Source of the DNA: Gautieria morchelliformis
Lineage: Eukaryota; Basidiomycota; Agaricomycetes; Gomphales; Gomphaceae
Reading direction: 5' to 3'
Length of the DNA: 64,000 nucleotides
Assembly: GCA_015179125.1 (NCBI GenBank)
Contig: WHVA01000193.1
Span: 1 to 64,000 of the forward strand
Shown here: piece by piece, positions 21,201 to 33,422 of the stretch
How the letters are laid out: every line of letters begins with the position of its first letter
Numbering within the stretch: position 1 is the first letter of the stretch
Notes under the pieces: model-generated
What the model was told of the DNA's origin: nothing
The model's database searches: none
The model's input: the letters and a program-made list of their open reading frames with translations, nothing else
Made by a program: the position numbers and the translations under genes

Positions 21201-22284
21201 TTAATTGAGCAGACCCTGGCGCAAAATGTCAAGAAGCGCATTTGAGGTGCACTCCTGCATATCGATGACCCGGTCTTGACGAGCTATGAGCATCGTGCGG
21301 AATTCCCTCATTTCTTCGTCCTTCTTGGCCTCCCTTTCCTCCTTCCTTGCCTCTCGCTCATCACTCTTCTCCATAAGGTGCACCATCTCTCGAGGTCTCC
21401 TTGGACAAATTCGTGCGGCTCGTGCTCGTCAGACGTGTCCGTTTCAACGCGGTCGACCAGGAATCGGGAGGGGTGCTGCTAGGCCCACTGTCATTCTCCT
21501 TCCCACTCTCTGAATCGGAAGATGAGGACGGGCGTGACCGTTTATTGCAGTCTCGGTGACCGGTCATCATCCCAAGTCGCATGGTCTCCCCGGCCTCTCG
21601 GGAGGCATTCTGGACCTGGAACATGTGAGTCCTATAATATATTGATCACCATCACACTTACCTCTTTAGTCTGCTCCTTCTCCTCCTCACGGGTCTCCTT
21701 CGCATGTCTTTTGAGGTGCTGGATCACATCGAGTTTGCCGGACAGGGATGCAAATGCAAGAGGATCACGCTCCAGCTCCTTGGAAAGTGGTGAACGAGCT
21801 GAGGTTTTTTTTCCCCCTACCAAAGGCATATGGGTCAGTTCGCATGCAATCATAGAACATTTACACGGCAGCTTACCTCTACCCATCCCAGGAGCAATGT
21901 CACCTTATTCTTCAAGGTCTCTGCTTCTCAGTTCAAGCAGAGCCCCTCTTCCTGGACCATTGTGGCGACTGCCTTCCACCGTTCACCTACCTTGTTGCGC
22001 GGAGCCATGTAGGGATTGACATCAATCACCGCGCGAAGGAGATGCTCCAGATCCTTCGTAGAAAACTCCTCCCTTGGTTTCTGGACTTTGGAACGTGTGG
22101 AGCCTAAGGGGGGTCCTGAAGGGAGAGCGACTGGCTGAGAAGATGGTGCCGTGCTGGGTGGACGCGACGTGTTGGTTGAGTCACCAAGGAGCACGGGGTC
22201 GATCTGAGGCTCGTAGTGCATGTCTGAGGCTGTAGACGAGACGGTTGTCATACCGTAGAATGAAGCCGGAGGGATGGGGTCCAT
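21201..22284 (-). pseudogene. SANT/Myb-like partner protein of H2 (broken)
   Basis: Homologue of the H1 partner. Exon 1 starts MDPIPPASFY at 22284 and carries KDLEHLLRAVIDVNPYMAPRNKVGERW. An in-frame TGA after GLCLN (about 21928) stands where H1 has an arginine codon. Exon 2 carries LAFASLSGKLDVIQHLKRHA (about 21770-21710) but its start is out of phase by one base. A frame change near 21385 separates the middle from the coiled-coil end, which finishes ALLDILRQGLLN exactly as in H1. Confidence 0.7.
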
Positions 22285-22480
22285 GGGGAGACTTGTCGGC
22301 CCTGGAGCGTTGGGAGCGCGGCAATGGTGGACGTCAGTGGACGCGTTCTGAGATAGAAAATTCTCACGCTGAGTCAGTAATTTTTAGCTACGCCGGAATA
22401 TTCCGACCTAATAATTATTGGTAACATATACTCTCTATTGTCTATTGTAAGCAGCTAGTTGTATTGCCGCACCCCACTTC

Positions 22481-23493
22481 ATGGTACGTCCCATTCGCCA
22501 GAGCCTCCTCCCTTTTACCCAACGCCCTTCTTCTCCTTAGACCCAACCTTCAGGCCCATCATGCCGCCGGCCCACGAGCATGAGCTCATGAGGATGTGTC
22601 CTACCTGCCCCACCAGCAGCGGCTCCTTCCCACACGATTCGCACCCGGAGGACGCGCCGTGCCTGTGCGAGGCATGTGCGCGAGAGGGCTGGAGAGGAAT
22701 GTGCAGCTGAAGCGTGTGGCATGGGATGTCCGCGTGGTTCCGTGTGCGGGAGCGTGTGTTTCTGAAGGCAGGGGGCACGGGCAAGGACTGAACAGGGAGC
22801 GGTTTGGGGCGGGGAAGGGGCACGCTGAAAGGCTGGCGTGAGGATACCCCCAGACGACGTGGGTACTTCAAGATGGCCTGGAAAGGGAGTTTAGCGGCGC
22901 GGGCGACCGCGAGTTTTATGTCGGCTGGGAACAGATACGTGCGATTGACGTGGCGGTGGACGATCCTCGGTGAGGCGGGAAGGGGTCTGGAGAGCGCTGC
23001 CTCCGCGGGTGACGCGTGGAGGTGGGCCATTGTGCGGGCGTCGCCCCCACCGGGGCCATCCGGCTCGCCACGGCTGGGCATGGCGGCGGGTAACAGCACA
23101 CCACACTCGCCCGATCCTGGCATGCTGCCACGGCGCACATCCACCCATCCCAGCACACACGCCACCGCCGACGACGAAAGCAACAACCGCACCCACATCA
23201 GCTTCAGCGCCCCCAGGGCCTCACACGCGGCCCGCACCTCCCCCTCACTCCGCCGCGCCTGCACCCAACGCTGCCCCTACAAGCTTCCCCGCCGCTGCAC
23301 TCGCAACATCGCCCATCCCGCACCGCCGCACCCCCTTAACTCCCCCGCCGCCGCCTGGGAAAATATACACATGACGCAACGCGGCTTCGTGAACCCACCC
23401 ATTCCTCCCGGCCCTCCCCCGAGGAAACGAAACCGCGCCCGTTCTCCCGCTCCACGCGTAACCCCTGCCGCACAGCGGCACAAGCAAAAGTGA
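22481..23493 (+). pseudogene. Gene B (proline-rich protein related to gene A), copy U2
   Basis: Opens at ATGGTACGTCCC, the same sequence found at the exon 1 end of gene A. MPPAHEHELMRMCPTCP (22560) leads to a diverged version of gene A's core. From 22804 a 229-residue frame is open: EDTP...YFKMAWKGSLAARATASFMS, then a long Pro/Ser/Thr-rich tract, ending with a basic tail PRKRNRARSPAPRVTPAAQ at 23493. Upstream frames are shifted, so the gene is broken here. No named domain; the basic tail resembles a nuclear localisation signal. Confidence 0.4.
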
Positions 23494-24260
23494 CACTCGT
23501 AAGTCACTTTGTGAACCGCCTGCTTGGCTGGTGGTGGATCAGGGCCATGGGATCACTCATGAGGCGAGTGCCGGAGGTACAGCAGCAGGCACCAAATCAC
23601 ATTGCGCAGTCAAGGTGACGATGGCTTCAAGTATCACGCCTTGAGACTTGAAGACAGACATGCGGACATGCAGCAACCCTATCGCTTTTGGCATATCTGT
23701 GTATACTTATGCGCATCAACACCGTACGGTGCTCGCATGGAGTTTAAATACACACCTGCTCGTGCCACTGCAATATCAGCGTCCATCATATGGATCGGGT
23801 ACGTCGTGGTCTCCCACAGTTTAAACTCATTTTAATGTGATGCCAGACTTCACCTGGGCCAAGCGCTGCTGATATTCGTGCGCATTACAATGGCGTTTTG
23901 CATACTCTCGTGTGGCAGGGTGTTCGGCGCAGTCATGGGCTTAGTGGACAAGCGGTACATACATAAAGCAAAATGAAACAAATTATGAACAAAGGCAAAT
24001 TTGAAGCTTCGCAGCATATATATATATATGCATATGTATCTACCGTATGGAGTGGCCAGACTGAGCAGATCACCACAACTTCTAAGGCGACCAATTGCAA
24101 AGTGCTGCAATAGATTGGAAAGGTGAGAATGGGATGGTTAAGATAAGATGCTGCATCTTGATTGCGGTGGGGTTTGTATTTGAATTGCGTCTATGATGCA
24201 TTAGTTTGCATGCTATCCTTAAGCCTCTGCTGTTCTTCCAGATCCTACCAAGCTATTAAT
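23494..24260. other. U2 spacer
   Basis: Non-coding unit spacer with the TTTAAATAC box near 23745. It includes a short TA microsatellite (about 24018-24035) that is also in U3. Confidence 0.4.
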
Positions 24261-24396
24261 CAGTGCCTGATGGAGACCCAAATCACTCACTGGGCACAAC
24301 AGGGCCCACCAGTTCTACATCTCCAGAATATCCAGTTGCCCAAGGGAATTCCTCTAACTCTATCTCAGCTGACCCAGCCTCTTCCAGCTGCTGGTT

Positions 24397-26032
24397 TTAC
24401 TGATTGGCCACATAGTTTTGCAAGGTCTCAGCACTAAAAGCCTGTGGGTTCCCAAATTCGGCCACTATGGCATTGTGAACACTTTGTCTGGCTGCTTTGA
24501 AGGTGGAGAATGAAAGAGTGGGTAATGAGGGGTTGCCAAGATGAGTGTGTCTCTCTGTGAGAGCTAGGTGAAAGCGGCAGATGATAATTGGTGACAAGCT
24601 GAATGTGCACTGTTAGTACAATGACATGCCTTTCCCACTGAAAATATATCTGTTCTGAAGAGGGCTTAAGATGCCACTAAGGCTTGGCTTTATACAACAA
24701 ATTAAAGGAGGTGAAATTAGCCATTTTTATTATCAAGATCAATGTCTTACATACCCTCAATATCTGAAATGTAAAGAAGACAGGGTAAGTCCTCAAAGCT
24801 GAACAGGTTTATAAGTAACAAGACCTTAAGTGTGATAGTACTAGCTACACTAATGGTAAGCACAAATCTGAATATGAATCAGACAGATGACAATCAGAGG
24901 AATAATGTTCCATACCCATATCTGACAAAGCCTTACCTGATATTAGTGATATGTCCATATATATATGCAACAGGTTGTATGCTCACCTTGGTAAATCACT
25001 AGACTAATGAGAGATTTCTTATCCCAAATCCCACCTTTCCGCCAAATCCTCAGGGTTTGAATTGAGCTCAGAATGGTTACTATCACCACTGCAGTGTCCA
25101 AAATGATTACAGTATCACTACCGATGGTGTCCACTGTGAAAAGTATTCAGAGACAAATCAGGCAAATACAGACCTCAAGAGCTTACCCCTGAAGAATTTC
25201 TCAGCATAAATCTAAGCAGAAAGTCATAGTCAGTACTGACAAAGCCAATCTATTAAATTGTGAACTAGTGATCAGTTGTGGAAAACAGAGAGGTACTATA
25301 TCCAGCGATATGAATTTTCGTTATTTATACAAGTCTACACAGGGACATACCACTTGAGTGATAATAGCACCAAGAAAAAGCAGCCCAAGAACACCCAAAA
25401 CTCTTCGATCCTGAAGGGAAATAGCATAGGTGCAAGCTAGCAGTAAGCCTAGACAAAGAAATTGTGTTGATCTTTCTACTTGAGAAATATACGGGTATAA
25501 TCCCTCACCCTGTACTCCAACAAGAGAAAGAACACCGCAAGCACCATTGAGGCGATCAATAGTATTACATTTCCTCCAAATATATGAGTCTCTAGGTTGC
25601 TTTTGAGTGAGGGGTGAAAGTCATACTAGATGCCCATTCAAATCAGTAGGGGTGTTACACATGAGAACTATAGATGTAATGCACCTCAGCGGGAATGTTA
25701 GATAAGTTAACATATATCTCAACAACAAACACAACCAAGGTCATGTAACGAGCAAGTAAATATAGAATGGTGCCGAGCCTGACGGTCTTGCACGAAATGT
25801 GGCTGATCTCAGATGGTAGTGTGAGAAGCGTGTCGAAGAAGAGTAGTGCTGTGTAACAAGGTATGGAAATCATGGAATTAGACGGGAGATGTACACATAC
25901 CAAGCGCTGCGAAGAGGGCAGACTTGATCGCCAAGCTAGTACAGGTAAGTTGTTTTGCATCGCATTCAATGTAGTAAGTACGGACCCGTCTGATATCACC
26001 TGGATAACAGCCGAGGCGTCCACCTGAGACAT
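24397..26032 (-). pseudogene. DUF6533-like membrane protein, copy U2
   Basis: ATG at 26032. Same exon order as U1: SIPCYTALLFFDTLLTLPSE and ILYLLARYMTLVVFVVEIY, then VIILDTAVVIVTILSSIQTL (about 25100-25040), YQG at the GTGAGC donor, and a C-terminus FHLALTERHTHLGNPSLPTL...AEFGNPQAFSAET. A TAA at 24399-24397 stands where U1, U3 and U6 have glutamate, shortening the tail by roughly 40 residues. The rest of the frame looks usable. Confidence 0.6.
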
Positions 26033-26114
26033 GATACAAGAAAGAGCTGGGATGCAGAGGAGGGACTAAATTTTGCGTAGCGATGTGGGGTTGGAGTAGG
26101 GAACCGCGGAGTGT

Positions 26115-26122
26115 CTATATAA
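26115..26122 (-). promoter_or_regulatory. TATA box of the U2 membrane-protein gene
   Basis: Minus-strand TTATATAG about 85 bp before the ATG at 26032, aligned with the U1 and U3 boxes. Confidence 0.4.
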
Positions 26123-27370
26123 CAGATTCTGTCTATGGGTGCTGCCAGGCCAACAGATATTCACGCCATCGCTGAAGCATGCCACAATTTGCAATGCGGA
26201 TGGGGATGATAGAAGAACAATATAAAAGAATTAAAGTGAGTAATACAACAAAGAAGCATCATCCAGCGAGTACTTGGCTTCTCGTCAGGGTTGGTTACTA
26301 CCCTGGATTTGCCTGATGCATTAAAACTCGTTGCCCTGTAAGGACACTTGGCACTCATTGTCGACTCGTTGTGCGGTGTCAGGATAACGATACATTGAAA
26401 ACCAACTGCGACAAAGCTCACTGATGTGCATTAAGATCACACATCTCCAGCGGGTTGCTTAGGATGGGAACACGAGGAAGTGAGACGGTATGAGAGATCT
26501 AGCTCAACCGGCAGAGTTTTCATGTATCTGCTTTCTATAGCGCCGTTGGATGGTCTCTGCAGACATACCAGCTCGTGTCAATGTTGCTGGATATAGCTAC
26601 ACGAGAAATTTCTCATTTGGCGGCATGTTCTTTACCATGTGGGAAGAGGTCGTAGAAAGAGACCATCCAATTTCGACATGGGGAACAACGACATGGTAAC
26701 CGAGAAATGGGGCATTCGGTGTATCGGCTGTGACGGCGATGTAGTGCTGTGCCTTGTGTCTCAGGAAAGCTCGGGAAGCTATTGCGATCTGTTTGCATTT
26801 TTTTCTAGTGTGATATTATTAGAATAGCGAGCACAAACGCTACCTGGCATGGTTTTGTAGTCATTCGATTATTCAGATTGGAAAAAATTGTAGCTGTCGT
26901 GAATCATGTCAGCTCCTTTGGAACACCGGTAACTGGTGGGATCCAGAGTAAAACATAAACGACATCACCTACCTAGATACCCGACGCATTATCATCGAAT
27001 TTCATAAACACTTATCGACCGGATACTGATAATTCCGAGCCAAGAGAGCTTTCGTCGCGTGTGGGCACTCCCACCCACCAAACAAAGACAAACATGCACA
27101 GCGACGCCCGACTCAGAGTAGCGTGACACAGACACAGACACGGATACGGACCTCATCTTTGATGGCATTACCACGCATTTTACCCGTCTACACTGCTACC
27201 AGCCTTCCCTCCCAGGCGTCATATCTCCCACTGCCCTCTCCCGCCCACGGTCATGAACTTATGGTGACGTTTCTGGTATGCCTTCCAGTGGAGGGGACGG
27301 TGGGGTGGGTGTGTATGTGCCGGGTGGCCAGCAAGGGGAACGAACGGTGTCTCCGGTATCTCCCTTCGCA

Positions 27371-27376
27371 TATAAA
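27371..27376 (+). promoter_or_regulatory. TATA box of gene A, U2
   Basis: CATATAAAC 67 bp before the ATG at 27438, in the same leader context as U1. Confidence 0.45.
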
Positions 27377-27437
27377 CAGCTCGTCCATCCTGCATGACGC
27401 GTTTGCTGCCCTCTCCACCATCCATCCATCCGCCAGA

Positions 27438-27925
27438 ATGACCCAGACCCAGACACGCGCACAGACACTGGAGACACAACCCCACCCAGCCGATGGCAGG
27501 TCCCGTTGGCCAGTCCCGCGTGTCTCGTACCGAACGCCACTCGCTGCTACCTAGACTCCACCCTCCCACCCCTCACATCCCCCACCGCCCTCCCGCCCCG
27601 CGGCTGGCCCTTCCCGCCCCCGCCCACCGGTCACGAGTTCGTGAGGCTCTCTTCCCAATTCGGCGTGCAGGAGCGCGCGTTTTTCGGGGGCGGGGGCGGG
27701 AGCGGACACAGGGCCGGGCGCATGCGCAAAGGCGGGCGCGCCCGCAACGACACCGACGCCTCCAGATGGCCGTAGTTCTTCAAGGCGGTGCCAGCATGGG
27801 AATTCAGCGTCGCGGCCGAGCCCGACTTGCATGTCGGCGGGCAGCGCGTGCGCGCGATTGGCGACGCGTGGCCCGGGGACGAGCCTCCGGCGAAGCGGCG
27901 CAGGGGGCTGGGGCTGGGGCTCTAG
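27438..27925 (+). pseudogene. Gene A, copy U2 (internal deletion)
   Basis: Starts MTQTQTRAQTLETQPH. Between HEF (about 27635) and VQERAFFGGG (27665) about 170 bp of the conserved core present in U1/U3 is missing. The 3' part (GEFSVAAEP-, GGQRVRAI-type residues in one frame) leads to PAKRRR-GLGL and TAG at 27923. The deletion and G-run frame changes make it a pseudogene. Confidence 0.4.
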
Positions 27926-28314
27926 CGTGCTCTCGCCTTCCTTAGTCATCCCGCAGTTCCAGGTGTTGATGTCCAAATTGGGCAGGATGTGATGCCAGCT
28001 GTCAGACCTGCCAGTTATAGACGTTGATTATGGCTAGAAAGGCGATGGGACGAGGATCGGGCGGAGCTTTACATAATGGGCTTCCCTGTCACCGGCTCGC
28101 TGTTCCGAGGAAAGGAATTAGGATTTTAGCGACGGAAAGTCATCAAGTCGCAGGTTCCCGGTCTTCCTCGATTCGAACATTGTTGCCAATGCTGGCCTTG
28201 TCCACACGCACATCCTGATCAAATGCTACTTCTAACTTGTTCTGCAGCGGCTCACCCGGGCCTCACATAATTGTATTTTTATGTAGTTAGTTGCATTCTA
28301 CCGCGCCCCACATC

Positions 28315-29424
28315 ATGGTACGTCCCATCCACCAGTGCCCCTCCCTTTTACCCAACGACACTCTTCTCCTTAGACTCATCCCTCACGCCCCTCACGTCCC
28401 CCATCGCCCTCCCCATGCCCCACCCCCGCCCACGAGGACGAGTCATGAAGATGCTTCCTACCTGTCCCCCAAGCAGCGGCCCCTTCCAGCACGATCCGCA
28501 CGACCACGATGCCTCAGGAAGCGGCACGCGGTTTGCCGTGGAGGACGCGCCATGCCTGTGCGAGGCATGTGCGCGACGCCGCGAGAGAGCTGGAGAGGAA
28601 TGTGCAACTGGAGCGCGTGGCACGGGATGTCCGCGTGGTTCCATGTGGGGGAGCGTGTGTTTCTGAGGGCAGGGGGCGCGTGCAAGGACTGAACAGGGAG
28701 CGGTTTGGGGCGGGGACGGGGCACGCTGAAAGCCTGGCGCGAGGATACTCCAGACGACGTTAGTACTTCAAGATGGCCTGGGAAGGGAGTTTAGCGGCGC
28801 GGGAGACCGCGAGTTGTATGTCGGCTGGGAACAGATACGTGCGATTGACGTGGCGGTGGACGATCCTCGGTGAAGCGGGAAGGGGTCTGGAGAGCGCTGC
28901 CCCCGCGGGTGACGCGTGGAGGTGAGCCATTGTGCGGCCGTCGCCCCCACCGGGGCCATCTGGCTGGCCGCGGCTGGGCATGGCGGCAGGCAACAGCACA
29001 CCACACTCGCCCGATCCTGGCATGCTGCCACGGCGCACATCCACCCACCCCAGCACACACGCCACCGCCGACGATGAAAGCAACACCCACACCCACATCA
29101 GCTTCAGCACCCCCAGGGCCTCACACGCCGCTCGCACCTCCCCCTCACTCCGCCGCCCCTGCACCCAACGCTGCCCCTACATGCTTCCCCGCCGCTGCAC
29201 TCGCCACATCGCCCGTCCCGCACCGCCGCACCCCCTTAACCCCCCCGCCGCCGCGTGGGAAAATACAAGCATGGCGCAACGCGGCTTCGTGAACCCACCA
29301 CCTACCACCCACCACCACCATTCCTCCCGGCCCTCCCCCGAGGAAACGAAACCGCGCACGTTCTCCCGCCCAACGCGTAATCCCTGCCACACGGCGGCGC
29401 AAGCGAGAGTGACACTCATAAGTC
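28315..29424 (+). pseudogene. Gene B, copy U3
   Basis: ATGG-TACGTCCC start, then FPTCP/SSGPF/HDPH-type block (28440-28510) and a VAEDAPCL-like cysteine segment. The core ARDVRVVP...ACVSEG is shifted relative to gene A. The proline-rich tract (28950-29300) and the basic end near 29420 match U2 closely. Several frame changes relative to a continuous protein. Confidence 0.38.
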
Positions 29425-30209
29425 ACTTTGTGAACCGCCTGCTCGTCTGGTGGACGATCAGGGCCATGGGATCACTCATGAGTCGAGTGCCGGAGGTACA
29501 GCGGCAGGCACCAAATTGCATCGCGCAGTCAAGGTGACGATGGCTTCAAGTATCACGCCTTGAGACTTGAAGACAGACACGCGGACACGTAGCAAGCCTA
29601 TCGCTTTTGGCATATCTGTCTATACTTATGCGCATCAACACCATACGGTGCTCGCGTGGTTGTTTAAATCCACTCGTGCTCGTGCCACTGCAATATTAGC
29701 GTCCATGATATGGATCGGGTACGTCGTGGTCTCCCACAGTTTAAACTCATTTTATGTGATGCCAGACTTCACCTGGGCCAAGCGCTGCTGATATTCGTGC
29801 GCATTACAATGGCGTTTTGCATACTCTCGTGTGGCAGGGTGTTCGGCGCAGTCATGGGCTTAGTGGACAAGCGGTACATACATAAAAAGCAAAGTAACAA
29901 CAAATTATGAACAAAGGCAACTTTGAAGCTTCGCGGCATATATATATATGCATATGTCTCTACTATTTTTGACAGTATGGAGTGGCCAGAGTGAGCAGAT
30001 CACCACAAATTCTAAGGCGACCAATTGCAAAGTGCTGCAATAGATTGGAAAGGTGAGAATGGGATGGTTAAGGTAAGTTGCTGCATCTTGATTGCTGTGG
30101 GGTTTGTATCTGCATTGTGTCTATTATGCATTAGCTGGCATGCTATCCTTGAGCCTCTGCCATTCCAGATCCTACCGAGCTATTAACCAGTGCCTGATGG
30201 AGACTCAAA
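29425..30209. other. U3 spacer
   Basis: Same as the U2 spacer, with the same 570-bp absence and TA microsatellite (about 29938-29950). No gene recognised. Confidence 0.4.
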
Positions 30210-31961
30210 TCACTCACTGGACACAACAGAGCCCACCAGTTCTACATCTCCAGAATATCCAGTTGCCCAAGGGAACTCCTCTAACTCTATCCCAGCTGAC
30301 CTAGCCTCCTCCAACTGCTGGCTTTCCTGATCAGCCACATGGTTTTGCATGGTCTCGGCACTAAAAGCCTGTGGGTTCCCAAATTCAGCCACTATGGCAT
30401 TGTGAACACTTTGTCTGGCTGCTTGGATAGTGGAGAATAAAAGAGTGGATGATGAGGGGATGTTAATTTGAGAGTGTCTCTCTCTGAGAGCTAGGTGAAA
30501 GCGGCAGACAATAACTGCTGACAAACTGTATGTGCACTGTTAGTACAATTACATGTCTTTCTCACTGAAAATATACCTGTTCTGAAGAGGGCTTAAGATG
30601 CCACGAATGCTTGGCTTTATACAACAAATTAAAGGAGCTGAAATTAGTCATTTTTATTATCAAGATCAATGTCTTACATACCCTCAATACCTGAAATGTA
30701 AAAGAAGACAGAGTAAGCTCTCAAAGCGTAACAGGTTTATAAGTAACAAGACCTTAGATGTGATAGTACCAGCTACAGTAATGGTAAGCACAAATCTGAA
30801 TATGAATCAGACATATGAAATATTATAGGAATAGTATTCCATACCCATATCTGACAAAGCCTAACCTGCAATTAGTGACATGTCCATATATATATGCACT
30901 ATGTTGTATGCTCACCTTGGTAAATAACTAGACTAATGAGCGATTTTTTATCCCAAATATCACCTTTCTGCCAAAGCCTCAGGGTTTCAATTGAGCTCAG
31001 AATGGTTACTATCACAACTCCAGTGTCAAAAATGATTACAGTAACACTACCAATGGTGTCCACTGCCAAAGGTATTCAGATCCAAATCAGGCCAATACAG
31101 ACCCCTAGATCTTACCCCTGAAGAATTTGTTAGTATAAATCTGAGCAGAAAGTCCTTGTCAGTACTGACAAAGCCACTCTATTAAATTGTGAACTAGTGA
31201 TATTGCAGTTGTCCAAAACAGAGAGGGACTATATCCAGTGCAATGAATTTATGCTTTTTATACAAAGACAGGGACATACCACTGCAGCGATAATAGCACC
31301 AAAAATAAGCAGCCCAAGAACACCCAAAACTCTGTGATTCTGAAGGGAAATAGCATAGGTGCGAGCTAGCAGGAGGCCTAGAGAAGTAAATTGTGTTGGT
31401 CTTTCTACTTGAGAAACATATGGGTACAATGCCTCACCCTGTATTCCAATGAGGGCAAGAACAACACAAGTACTATTGAGGTGATTGATAGCATTACATT
31501 TCCTCCAAATATATGAGTCTCTGGGTTGCTTTTGCATGAGGAATGAAAGTCATACTAGATGCTCATTCAAATCAGTAGGGATGTTACACATGAAAACCAT
31601 AGATGTAATGCACCTTAGCGGAAATGTTAGATAAGTCACCATATATCTCAACAAGATATAAAACCAAGGGCATGTAACGAGCAAGTAAATAGAGAATGGT
31701 GCCGAGCCTGACGGTCTTGCACCAAATGTGGCTGATCTCAGATGGCAATGTGAGAAGCGTGTCGAAGAAGAGTAGTGCTGTGTAACAAGGTATGGAACTC
31801 GTGGAATTAGATGGGACATGTACACATACCAAGCCCTGCGAAGATGGCAGAGTTGAACGCAAAGCTAGTTCATGTAAGTTGTTTTGCAGCGCTCTCAATG
31901 TAGTAAGTACGGACCTGTCTGATAGTGCCTGGATAACAGCCGAGACGTCCACCTGAGACAT
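30210..31961 (-). CDS. DUF6533-like membrane protein, copy U3 (best preserved)
   Basis: ATG at 31961 (MSQVDVSAVIQALSDRSVLT). Segments in order: SIPCYTALLFFDTLLTLPSE / HIWCKTVRLGTILYLLARYM / PLVLYLVEIYGDLSN (31830-31640); NHLNSTCVVLALIGIQ (about 31480-31440); SLGLLLARTYAISLQNHRVL (about 31380-31310), keeping the Arg-Tyr pair usual in the family; FDTGVVIVTILSS-type helix (about 31050-30990); C-terminal FHLALRERHSQINIPSSSTL and VAEFGNPQAFSAETMQNHV to the stop at 30210. Splice borders are GT-AG and shared with the other copies, but I did not verify every junction. Predicted plasma- or internal-membrane protein of unknown function. Confidence 0.65.
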
Positions 31962-32042
31962 GATACAAGAAAGAACTGGGATGCAGACGAGGGGCTAAGT
32001 TTTGCGTAGCGATGTGGGGTTGAAGTAGCGGATCGCGAACGT

Positions 32043-32051
32043 CTATATATA
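32043..32051 (-). promoter_or_regulatory. TATA box of the U3 membrane-protein gene
   Basis: Minus-strand CTTATATATAG about 85 bp upstream of the ATG at 31961. Confidence 0.5.
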
Positions 32052-33347
32052 AGATTCTGGTCATGGGCGCCGCGAGGTCAACAGATATTCACAGCATCCT
32101 ATATCAGTGCCGGAGCATGACATAATTTACATGGGTCTGATATTCACACCATCGCTGAAGCATGCCACAATTTGCAATGCAGATGGGGCTGATAGAACAA
32201 CAATATAAAAGGATTAAAGTTAGTAATACAACAAAGAAGCATCATCCAGGGAGTACTTGGTTTCTCGTCAGGAGTTGGTTACTACCCTGGATTTGCCTGA
32301 TGCATTTAAAACTCGTTGTCCTGTAAGGACACTTGGCACTCGTTGCCGACTTGTTGTGCGGTGTCAGCATAACGACACATTGAAAACCAACTCCGGCAAA
32401 GCTCACTGTTGTGCATTAAGATCACGCATCTCCAATGGGTTACGATGGGAACACGAGGAAGTGAGACGGTATGAGAGATCTAGCTCAATCGTCAGAGTTC
32501 ATGTATCTGTAATTATGTAGCCACGTTGATCTCTGCAGACATATCAGCTCGTGTCAATGTTGGTGGATATAGCGACCCGAGAAATTTCTCATTTGGCGGC
32601 ATGTCCTGTACGACGTGGGAAGAGGCCGTATAAAGAGACGATCAAATATCGACATGGGGAACAACGACATGGTAACCGAGATATTGTGCATTCGGTGTAT
32701 CGGCTGTGACGGCGATGTAGTGCTGTGCCTTGTGTCTCAGGAAAGCTCGGGAAGCTATTGCGATCTGCGACATGTTTGCAGTTTTGTCTAGTGTGATATT
32801 ATTAGAATAGCGAGCACAAACGCTACCTGGCATGTTTTTGCAGTCATTCGATTATTCAGATTAGAAAAAATTGTAGCTGTCGTGAATCATGTCAGCTCCC
32901 TTGGAACACCGGTAACTGGTGGGATCCAGAGTAAAACATAAACGACGTCACCTAGATACACGACGCATTGCCATCGAATTTCATAAACACTTATCGACCG
33001 GATACTGATAATTCCGAGCCAAGAGAGCTCTCGTCGCGTGTGGGCACTCACCCACCAAACAAAGACAAACATGCACGCCGACGCCCGACTCAGAGTAGCG
33101 TGACACAGACACGGACACGGATACGGACCTCATCTTTGATGTCATTACCACGCATTTTACCCGTCTACACTGCTACCAGCCTTCCCTCCCAGCCTTCATA
33201 CCTCCCACCGCCCTCTCCCGCCCACGGCCATGAATTTATGGTGATGATTCCAGCATGCCTCCCAGTGGAGGGGACGGTGGGGTGGGTGTGTATGTGCCGG
33301 GTGGCCAGCACGGGGGAACGAGCGCAACATACGGATTTCCCTTTGGA

Positions 33348-33353
33348 TATTAA
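33348..33353 (+). promoter_or_regulatory. Degenerate TATA box of gene A, U3
   Basis: TATTAA replaces the TATAAA of U1 and U2 at the same distance (75 bp) from the ATG at 33423. This copy may be weakly expressed. Confidence 0.35.
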
Positions 33354-33422
33354 CAGCCCGTCCATCCTGCATGACGCGTTTGCTGCTTTCTCCACCACGT
33401 CGCCACCCATCCATCCGCCAGC

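Larger units (their letters stand above)
6671..22433 (+). repeat. Macrorepeat unit U1 (with insertions)
   Basis: Starts inside gene B (equivalent to 23087) and, once the insertions at 6740-8231, about 13640-16430 and 16799-22433 are removed, runs colinear with U2 and U3: gene B tail, 3' region, DUF6533-like gene (minus), divergent spacer, gene A. Its decay is stronger than in U2/U3 in the gene B tail, where many CG dinucleotides have become CA or TG. Confidence 0.85.
19782..22433 (+). mobile_element. PIF/Harbinger element H2
   Basis: 2.65-kb relative of H1, same gene order and orientation, directly adjoining H1's right end. Termini are inverted: GAGTATATGTTG...AATAATTATTA at 19782 and its complement ending CATATACTC at 22433. 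A subterminal CACGTGACTGACACGTGT occurs at 19887. Macrorepeat sequence resumes at about 22434. Whether H2 landed beside or within H1's terminal repeat cannot be settled by eye. Confidence 0.72.
22434..28270 (+). repeat. Macrorepeat unit U2
   Basis: Complete 5.8-kb unit: gene B, spacer, DUF6533-like gene (minus), divergent spacer, gene A, tail. It is most similar to U3 and shares with it the absence of about 570 bp found at 9000-9570 in U1. No mobile element inside. Confidence 0.88.
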
